Part shown: positions 45,358-52,649 of the stretch, in pieces
Position numbering within the stretch: position 1 is the first letter of the stretch
Layout of the letters: the number at the start of each line of letters is the position of its first letter
DNA from: Ligustrum vulgare
Taxonomy: Eukaryota > Streptophyta > Magnoliopsida > Lamiales > Oleaceae
Direction of reading: 5' to 3'
DNA: 64,000 nucleotides
Assembly (NCBI GenBank): GCA_963555705.1
Contig: OY743174.1
Coordinates: 59,046,234-59,110,233 of the forward strand
Program-made: the position numbers and the translations under genes
Notes under the pieces: model-generated
Databases searched by the model: none
What the model saw: only the letters and a program-made list of their open reading frames with translations
Told to the model about the DNA's origin: nothing

Positions 45358-45534
45358 TACAAGGTAAATCATTTGATATATATGCACATATAAAATATTT
45401 TTCTGTTTCTTTTCACGAGTTTTGATAAAGGCTGGTTAAAAATATTAAATCGCCGAAAGGTGAGTAGGATGATTTTGTCAAAAGTAAATCTTCACTTTTT
45501 CGAAAAACGACCAGTAAATAGTGAAGCTTTTCGG

Positions 45535-45544
45535 TTTTAAATAG
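45535..45544 (+). promoter_or_regulatory. TTTTAAATAG motif upstream of the outer LOG
   Basis: It lies 74 bases before ATG 45618. The inner LOG has TTTAAATAG at the same distance (minus strand, 41085-41100), and the surrounding 250-bp intergenic region is also alignable, including GCCAAACA just downstream and CGAAAGGTGA further upstream. It is a likely TATA-type core promoter. Confidence 0.55.
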
Positions 45545-45617
45545 CCAAACATTTTTCATAGTTCATGCATCCCAAAATAACATTTTCCCATAAGTTTTTC
45601 CTTCTTTACTTTCAAAA

Positions 45618-46271
45618 ATGGAAGGACCAAAATTTCGACAGATCAAAACTATCTGTGTATTTTGTGGATCAAAAGTGGGAAAAGGTTTTGGGTATCTAGA
45701 AGCAGCCGTGGATTTAGGAAAGAAATTGGGAGAAAAAGGTATCACTCTCGTGTATGGAGGAGGTAGCAGTGGATTGATGGGTTGTGTTTCACAATCCGCT
45801 CTAGTAGAGAAAGCAAGAGTGATAGGTGTTATACCTACTCCTTTAGCTGATATTGCAGGCAAAACACGAGGGCATGAAGTACAAACCTTATCTATTCATG
45901 AACGCATAACTTGCATGTTATATGGTTCTGATGCCTTCATAGCCCTACCTGGAGGTTTTGGTACTTTAGAAGAAATCTTTAATATTACTTCATGGGCTCA
46001 ACTAGATCTCCATACTAAGCCTATAGGGCTTTTAAATGTAAACAATTTCTTTGATGGTTTGCTAACATTTCTTGATTATGCTGTGGAACAGGGATTCATA
46101 TCTCCATTTTCTAGGAGAATCCTTATTTCTGCTCCTACTATCGAGGAACTGCTGGATAAATTGCAATCATATATTCCAATACAAGATCCAGCAGGAGTAA
46201 AGATAGATTGGTCGCAAGGAAGGGGAATCAAGCGAAAATGGAGTCCGGTTAATGTAAATTTATCTTTGTGA
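45618..46271 (+). CDS. LOG: LOG cytokinin riboside 5'-monophosphate phosphoribohydrolase (outer cassette)
   Basis: A complete 217-residue, intronless frame with the LOG signatures: CVFCGSKVGKG, VYGGGSSGLMG and ALPGGFGTLEE, followed by SWAQLDLHTKPIGLLN. The product should convert cytokinin nucleotides to free bases in the cytosol or nucleus. It follows the split NABP-like gene by 260 bases, antisense to the copia-like carrier. It differs from the inner copy by about 13 residues of 217, while most nucleotide differences are silent third-position changes, a sign of purifying selection. It keeps its own upstream TTTTAAATAG and three downstream hairpin repeats, so it may still be expressed although its partner gene is disrupted. 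Confidence 0.93.
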   Translation: MEGPKFRQIKTICVFCGSKVGKGFGYLEAAVDLGKKLGEKGITLVYGGGSSGLMGCVSQSALVEKARVIGVIPTPLADIAGKTRGHEVQTLSIHERITCMLYGSDAFIALPGGFGTLEEIFNITSWAQLDLHTKPIGLLNVNNFFDGLLTFLDYAVEQGFISPFSRRILISAPTIEELLDKLQSYIPIQDPAGVKIDWSQGRGIKRKWSPVNVNLSL

Positions 46272-46282
46272 ACTCTAGAATA

Positions 46283-46483
46283 GGTGGTGGTAGAGTACGG
46301 AGTATTCTCACTCTTGAGACACACCATAAATTTCTAGGATTTTATCAGTGTTTTAATCTTGTGTACCTCAAAGATTTAAGGTGGTAGAGTATGGAGTATT
46401 TCTTACTCTTGAGACACACCTTTTTCTTTATTTCCTCAAAATGTCAGAGGTGGTAGGATACGGCTACTCCCGAAACACATCTC
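46283..46483 (+). repeat. Three hairpin-capable repeats downstream of the outer LOG
   Basis: Copies at 46283-46325, 46381-46421 and 46449-46483 share GGTGGTAGAGTACGGAGTAT and TTACTCTTGAGACACACC. AGAGTA pairs with TACTCT inside, and GGTG with CACC outside. They probably lie in the LOG 3' untranslated region. Conservation with 40137-40347 suggests a role in 3'-end formation, stability or replication of the cassette. Confidence 0.75.
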
Positions 46484-46569
46484 TTATTTTGAGGATTATA
46501 AATGTTTTTCCCCTTTTTCGTTTTGCATGTATGACTCGTTTTATGCTTATTCAGGAGCAATAATAATAT

Positions 46570-47712
46570 CATTTCAGTATATTTAGATGATAATTTTTAC
46601 TTCTTCTGGAGTAAATATGTACTTCTTCTGGAATACATAAGTGCTCGTGCAAGAACTTTTCCAGACACTTATCATCTAATATTCATCTCATAATACTGAT
46701 GAGATTATTTTCACATTAGCTATGTCCGTGCTATCATGTGATATTATTTTATCATACATCAACATTCTCTTGTTGAATAATTTTCATCCACCCATTCAAA
46801 TTCAGATATTGGTAACTTCTGGTACCATTGGATAAAATATTTTTATCAACATTTACCAACTTTTTGGTAGTGATAACTTCTGGTATCATTTGATGAAATA
46901 TTATCTATCTTTAGTAGTGATAACTTCTGGTATCATTTAATGAAGTATTAAATAACAATATTTTATTAACAATAATAATACTAGGGTTATACCACCAAGT
47001 ATATATTAACAATAATATTGTATATATATTAACAATAATAATACTGGGGTTATACCACCAAGTATATATTAAAAATAATATTGTATATATATATTAACAA
47101 TAATGATACTGGGGTTATACCACCACGTATATATGTTGACAACAATCCTCTAATATGTTAGAATTAACCAACAATTGAGGTGTTTATATGTATTCAATTG
47201 ATAAACCGACCATATAGGCGGTGTCAACATAATAAAATAATTAAACCGACCATATAGGCGATGTCAACATAATGAAATAATTAAACCGACCATATAGGCG
47301 GTATCAACATAATGAAATAATTAAACCGACCATATAGGCGGTATCAACATAATGAAATAATTAAACCGACCATATAGGCGGTATCAACGTAATGAAATAA
47401 TTACCTTTCATGAGTGAGTGAATCATATCTTTCAGTCAAGGTATTCATAATAGTCCAATCCGTTACGGTGCGTGAATTTGCTTTGAAAGTTTCGGGTTAC
47501 ACAATTTCTCCAATTTTTTCTATGGACTTGGAATTGATTTTCTAATCTATGATGTATAAATGATTTTCTAATACCAAAAACACTAGATTTGAAATATGAA
47601 ACGTTGATTAATAATAATCTGGTTTCTGATACAGAAGTTCATCATTTAGATGCAACTGTAGAGCATACTCCCGTCGTATTACTCAATTGGCTAGAGACTC
47701 GTGCTGATAACG
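46570..47712. repeat. Short tandem repeats at the primer-site end of the copia-like element
   Basis: Five 40-bp direct repeats with AAACCGACCATATAGGCG and TCAACATAATGAAATAATT span about 47200-47402. Three units of AATACTGGGGTTATACCACC lie near 46978-47130, and AACTTCTGGTATCATT units at 46810-46940. The candidate primer site lies at 47698-47712. No gag is present. Confidence 0.7.
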
Positions 47713-47946
47713 TGTTATAAAACTATCAAAATCTAAACAAGAATTAGAGATGAAGAGATGGAGAGAATAAAGAGGAGAATTCTCATTCCATTAGGTGTGT
47801 GAAATACAACAATGAATGCCTCTATTTATAGGAAGATAAAGTCATTCACAATAATTCTTTACAATATTAATTAGGTGGGAGTTAGGTAAGAAATTAGGTA
47901 GAGATCTACAAAGGAATTTCTTAATAATTTCTAATAATTTATAACA
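47713..47946 (-). repeat. 5' LTR of the copia-like element
   Basis: A 234-bp LTR identical by eye to 32200-32433, with minus-strand CCTATAAATAGAGGC as TATA box. The GAATA duplication lies at 47947-47951. Confidence 0.93.
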
Positions 47947-47951
47947 GAATA

Positions 47952-48386
47952 GAAATTTTTTGAATTGGTTTCAGTTGAGATTGCTTTGACTTCTTAGGCA
48001 CATGAAAAACAAACTAACATATTCAATTGAAATCCTAACTAAAGGAAAGTTTTATCAAGGTCGGGATCTGAAAGGGAAGATCCAATTTTCGAAATTTCAA
48101 GCGATACGATTTCTTCATAAATTAAAGTTAAATTATTGAAGTCTCCTTTAGATTCAATCGGAGACATCGAAACGAAGTCCTAAACAATGTAAACATATCC
48201 ATTCTAATGGTCTAGATAAATAAATAGAATTGTTATCAATTTTAATATGGGCAGCAGTGATGAATCTATCTAATGATGATAAAAAATCTTGCGGTAAAAA
48301 GTTGAAGGCAATGTAAAAAATTGAAAATTATAAAGTGGATTAATCATCTTACTAATTTTATAATGGGAAGTAGAAGTGGGAGACAT
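47952..48386. other. Intergenic DNA, nothing recognised
   Basis: AT-rich pre-insertion sequence between the copia-like element and the next Harbinger-type element. No gene or repeat is apparent. Confidence 0.4.
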
Positions 48387-48389
48387 TAA

Positions 48390-49187
48390 GCCTTGTTCTC
48401 TTTGCTGTTTTGAGGTCGTTTTTTATTTTTATTTTCGAAAACGTTAAAAACGCGTTCTTTTTACCATTTTCGAAAACGCATTTTGAAAAACAAAAAAAAA
48501 AAAAATTGTACACAAAACGTCCAAAACCTCGTTTTGGGCATTTTGTGTATATTTCGACAAAAATGTCCAAAACGCGAAAAACGCGTTTTGGAAATTTTTT
48601 TTTTTAAGAATTATTTTAACTTAGAACTAAGCTTAATATAAAGTTTTTAATTTTTTATATTTTTATTACTTTTTTTAGAATTATTCTAATTTGGAATTAA
48701 GTTTAAATAAAGTTTTATTGAATTCAATATCAACATTACAAAAAAAAATTAAGTGAGAATTCTTGTTATTATATTTCAAAAAATGCACTGATAAATGGAC
48801 TCTGGTGGTTTTGAAAAAACTTGCATTTTCTGAATTTTAATAGTAGTAGAGCTTTTTCAAATTCCGAACCTGACCAAGATGTGTTAATATAGACTCTTAA
48901 TGCTCACATTAGTGTGTTGCATGTAACCATGTTTTCAGTGTATTGTGAAAGGAAATTTGAGTTTGAATTAGTAGTATTCTGTAAGCAAATTAATTAAAAA
49001 TATTTTAAGTAGTATTCTGCACAATTTCAAACAGAACGTGTTTTCCAGCTTTTCATTTTCAAAAACAGTTTTCAGAAATGACAAACCAAACACGTTTTCA
49101 GCAAATTTGAAAACAAAAATGAAAACAGGAAATACAAAACATTTTCGAAAATGAAAATACAAAATAAAATACAAACAGAACGCCACC
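48390..49187. mobile_element. PIF/Harbinger (Tourist-like) element, copy 2
   Basis: A close relative of 2373-3209: it begins GCCTTGTTCTCTTTGCTG, ends AACAGAACGCCACC and is flanked by TAA (48387-48389 and 49188-49190). It has no transposase. The right TAA also serves as the left TAA of the next element. Confidence 0.75.
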
Positions 49188-49190
49188 TAA

Positions 49191-50295
49191 GGTACTGTTC
49201 TATTTGCTGTTTTCGTGGTATTTTCAATTTTCAAAAATATTGAAAACCGGTTACTTGCTTGTTTCGAAAATGCATTTTCAAAAACAGGCAAAATTTTAAC
49301 AAAGGAATCTCAAAACATGAGTTTTGTCGTTTTAACTATTTTCAGTGCAAAAACTGAAAATGTATAAAATCTAGAAAACGTGTCGAATTTTTCATAAATT
49401 ATGTTTTTGCCCTCGACATTTATCTACCTCTTCATTTCTTTCCAGACCACCAGACATATCGTCATCGCCGCCACCACCTCACTTCACCATCACCTCCTCC
49501 TCCATCACCAACACCAAAACTAGGTCGTGCCTTCCGTTTGATTATCTTGCAAGAACATAAAATTCCAATTTCTTTGGTCAATCGATTTGCAAAGCATGGC
49601 AGCACGGTTCTTGTTGGACCTGAGATATGTGAACTTGGCTTAGAAGTAGAAGGGGGTAGTTTTTTTGACACGCGATATGAAGGTCTTCTTCTTGTGACTC
49701 CGAGAAAAGTGAAACTGACGACTAAGGAAAAAGGTTTGCGATGGAAGTAGAAAATGGCGGGTGCTAGATGAATTGGCTTTTACGGGGGGCGGAGGAGAGC
49801 GGGAAGGTAAAAAATCATCTACATCCGGTGGTGGTTGTGAGTGTGTGTGGTTGTTTGAAGGTGAGTGTTGTGGAGGTGGAGGTGGAGGTGGAGGTGGAGG
49901 TGATTGTGAAGGTTGTTAGTACAGGTGGGTGGGTGTGGTTGTGGTTGTGGTTGTGGTTATGGTGATGGCGGTTTCAGATTTAGTGTTGGCCGAAGTAGGG
50001 GTTGGGTGCGCACAGTCTGTGTGGTTGGTCGGAGTGGGGCTTGGGGGCAGCGGCGGAGACTGGGGCTAGAGGTTGAAGATGGGGATCATATTACTCACAT
50101 TTGAAAGTTTTGGACCTTTGGAACAAATAATTTAATTTAATATGGTTTCTCAAAATTCAGACCAAACGTGTTTTCTTTTTTGAGAAATAATTTTTCAAAT
50201 GAAGCAAACAAGTTTTTAAAAACTAACTAAAAACACAAAACTAAAAAATAAAAATTTAAAACTGGAAACTGAAACTAGCCAAAGAGAACAGACCC
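49191..50295. mobile_element. PIF/Harbinger-like element with captured-looking GC-rich cargo
   Basis: The ends GGTACTGTTCTATTTGCTG and the complement of GGGTCTGTTCTCTTTGGC are flanked by TAA (49188-49190 and 50296-50298). Unlike its neighbour the interior (49440-50090) is GC-rich. It includes a CACCTCCTCCTCC stretch, a 70-codon open frame at 49538-49750 without recognised family, and GTGGAGGTGGAGG-type short repeats. This could be captured host DNA, but I could not identify a source gene. Confidence 0.65.
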
Positions 50296-50298
50296 TAA

Positions 50299-50832
50299 CC
50301 TTTTCATCCCCTCTCACATTGTTGGAATTAAATTATTAAATTAAGCCATTGTTTGATAAATCAACTTTCTTATAAAAAATATAATTTTTTATACAGTAAT
50401 TAATTTCAAATCATCTAAAAAAGATAAGTTCACAACTTTTTACCTTTTAAATCACTTTTTAACTACACGATTTCCGAAAACATTTTTTCTTCTTCCAAAT
50501 AGTATGTTTATCAAATACACACTAAGCTCCCATTTGAGTAATGAGTAAAATCATATTTGGAAATTGCTAGTACCCACTTGTACGAACAAAATGTATATAT
50601 AAGTGTACAAAATAGTGGTGTGACTATATTATAGTTGTTGATTATTTAAGTGATGAGATGTATAAGTCATCGATTATTGTCACATACTCTGTTTGTAAAC
50701 TTCTTTGTTCATTTGTTTGTACATATAACAAAACTTATTATATTTTTAGTAGATTTTAATAAAAACTGATGAAATGTTTAATTGCAATTAATTGTTAACT
50801 TCAACTTTGATTAAAATAATCAAAATTAGGTT
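50299..50832. other. Intergenic DNA with a decayed MITE
   Basis: Bases 50341-50530 begin AAGCCATTGTTTGATAAATC and end near GTTTATCAAATACACACTAAGC, an imperfect inverted repeat of MITE type. The rest is AT-rich without genes. Confidence 0.4.
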
Positions 50833-51234
50833 GAGAGTCTGTTTGCTAATATGAAAAGTTTTAATTTTTGTGATTTTTTTATGGATGTGTGGTTTAAAAA
50901 TATTTGAAAAGTCAACAAATGTGAGCTTGAGTAAAAATAGATGGTTAAGATTGAGTTTGAAAAGTTGTGGTGAAAAATTTGGCTTTACCAATGTTGTCAA
51001 ATCGGGCCCGACCCGGAAACCCTCGACAAGGGCAAAAAATCGGGCCGAGCCACATTTAAAATCTTGTTGGGTCAAACCCGGGATTTATATTTTTTTTGGG
51101 TTTTTTGAATTTTTTAATATTAATAAATGTTCGAGTCGACTCTGAATTTGACCATCTGACCTTTTATCCAAACTCTCGATTGGGTCGATGATCGGATCGA
51201 GTATGAAAACATTGAGCTTTAGCAAACAAGCTCT
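50833..51234. mobile_element. MITE with a nested 225-bp insertion
   Basis: The ends GAGTCTGTTTGCTAATATG-like and TTTAGCAAACAAGCTC are inverted. The same family is present in opposite orientation, uninterrupted, at 58561-58730 (TGGATG.ATGATTTAAAAATA and GGTTAAGATTGAGTTTGAAA blocks match). Compared with that copy, this one holds an insertion at 50991-51215, flanked by GCTTTACCA and GCTTTAGCA. The insertion has imperfect inverted ends (ATGTTGTCAAATCGGGCC against AATGTTTTCATACTCGATCC). A nine-base duplication suggests a Mutator-type element. Confidence 0.6.
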
Positions 51235-51267
51235 GCGAGAACAGTAAATCACAATTTGTTGCAGTTA

Positions 51268-51370
51268 GCCCTTGTTTGAGCCACAATTTTTTACTTTTCA
51301 AACCACTTTTTAACCATTAGATTTTCAAAACCTAAATTTTAAATTGAATTAATGGGGCTCAAACAAGGGC
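51268..51370. mobile_element. Tourist-type MITE with perfect 15-bp inverted ends
   Basis: GCCCTTGTTTGAGCC at 51268-51282 is the exact reverse complement of GGCTCAAACAAGGGC at 51356-51370, and TTA flanks both sides (51265-51267 and 51371-51373). At 103 bp with a TTA duplication it fits a PIF/Harbinger MITE, sitting about 0.8 kb upstream of the GRAS gene. Confidence 0.85.
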
Positions 51371-51373
51371 TTA

Positions 51374-52205
51374 ATTTCGTGGAATTTTTATTTTATGACG
51401 AGTATACCCTCAAAAAAATTAAAAAAAGACGAAAGAATATATGAACGAGCCCTCCCTTTGAATTGACCAAAGAGTCCTCAAACACCACAAGTCCGTACTT
51501 TAACTGCTTTTTTCAATCCCCCTATCCTTTTACTTTTTGTCCGAAAGAGAATCGAAATAACCATTGGTTCATAAACTTCCTCAAATTAATTTCGAATAAA
51601 AAAATAAGACGTGATCTGAACCGTTGATCTTTTCAGCTGCAAATGATCCTGTCCGTTGAATGCTTCTACTCCATGTTCCGCCTTTCCATTATCTCATCTC
51701 GTCTCATCTCGTGTCGTCAGATTCAGTTTTGAAAACCAGGAACATCAGAACTGCACTGTGGAAGTACTAAAGTACCCTGACATTGACGTGTTATCGTAGG
51801 CAAATGGGAGGGTGTTTTTGGAAGTCATGGACAATAGCCCTGCAGCAATTAATTTAAGAGTCTCACGCTTCTCCAAAGCGCGTGTGTTCATCCATACAAC
51901 ATTTTAATGTAAGAGACACATCAATGGCAGAAAACGGAGTATTTGGTGGACAAGAGAAGAAGAGAAGGAAAAATATATGCTTGAATATCACCGCCACCAC
52001 CACCTTCCCTCTGTCGAAAAACACCTTAACCCACCCTCAACATTTATCGGCATTAAATCTTACAAAATCTACACATGCAGGTATTATTCTTGAGTATACT
52101 GCATTTCGCAAGTATTTTCTTTTTCCAATTTCTACTATTGTTTTGATTTATTTTTCTGTTTTGGGTTGAGAAGGATTTTGTAGATTTGGTTATCAGGTGA
52201 AGGGG
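51374..52205 (+). promoter_or_regulatory. Upstream region and probable 5' leader of the GRAS gene
   Basis: The region holds no accepted protein gene. A candidate leader intron runs 52081-52196: GCAG/GTATTATT as donor and a T-rich tract ending GGTTATCAG as acceptor, nine bases before the ancestral ATG at 52206. The intron is inferred from splice-like signals only. Confidence 0.4.
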
Positions 52206-52649
52206 ATGCCCTCAACCTTTGATTTTGAGGGGAAGTGGTTTTTGGATTTTGTCATTTTGAGCTGCTTTTCAATAAGACGAATTATTTCATCGTGTTGGGG
52301 AACAAATAATTTGAAGGAGAATTAGTTTTTGAATAGTTTTTGTGAGCCTACATCTGTCCTGGATACTGTAAGGAGTCACGGCGGGTTAACATCGTCGTGA
52401 ACGCTGTCTTCATCTTTTGGCGGTGCCGGCAGCACAGCTGGTGGTGCTGCTGGTTCTACTGACACGGCCGGCGTGGCGGCGGTTTCAGGGAATAATACCA
52501 ATCAATGTTCCAAATGGAAGCGAGACTCTACCACTTCAACCAGCTCCAATGCCGGAGCTAATTGTGAGCTCCTCCCTGTTCCTCCTTCTCTCCAGATCGG
52601 CAACATCTCTGCCGCCACCACCGCGACCGCCAATACGGAAAAATGTTCG
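52206..52649 (+). pseudogene. Decayed N-terminal coding region of the HAM/SCL6-type gene
   Basis: In the same frame as the GRAS gene, ATG 52206 opens MPSTFDFEGKWFLDF, recognisably the conserved HAM N-terminus (MP..F...GKGVL.F), with GKG changed to GKW. A TAG at 52323 interrupts it. The frame continues with the conserved EPTSVLDTVRS (52344-52376) and then hits TGA at 52398, after which TLSSSFGGAGS and VAAVSG lead into the open part. So two in-frame stops, with no frameshift, lie in otherwise homologous coding sequence. Options are true decay with a downstream start at 52650, a non-functional allele, or sequence error. Confidence 0.7.

Larger units (their letters stand above)
32200..47946 (-). 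mobile_element. Young Ty1/copia-like LTR element carrying an antisense NABP-like + LOG cassette
   Basis: Two 234-bp LTRs, identical by eye, lie at 32200-32433 and 47713-47946, with the perfect duplication GAATA (32195-32199 and 47947-47951). On the minus strand the LTR starts TGTTATAAATT. CAAGGGGGAG precedes it as polypurine tract (32434-32445), and CGTTATCAGCACGAG follows the other LTR (47698-47712) as candidate primer site. Without the nested 9.6-kb insertion the interior is about 5.7 kb. It has no gag-pol, only short repeat families and a two-gene cassette on the opposite strand. The GTTTTGTCCCACAGGGTTTT-type repeats near the 3' side are, from memory, typical of a plant copia group. Confidence 0.85.

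Noticed and set aside
47200..47402. CRISPR-like array with five regularly spaced AAACCGACCATATAGGCG repeats
   Set aside because: The spacers are the same sequence in every unit, so this is a 40-bp tandem repeat inside a plant retroelement, not a CRISPR array.
49768..50104. Open frames rich in V/E and C/G repeats
   Set aside because: They are translations of GTGGAGGTGGAGG and GGTTGTGGTTGT simple repeats, with no domain and competing frames.
51882..52169. A 95-codon frame upstream of the GRAS gene
   Set aside because: It overlaps the probable 5' leader and candidate leader intron, and has no recognisable domain.
52368..52430. A small intron starting GTAAGG that would remove the TGA at 52398
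   Set aside because: GTAAGG falls inside the conserved EPTSVLDTVRS coding block, the span would be only about 60 bp and GC-rich, and HAM genes usually have no coding intron.
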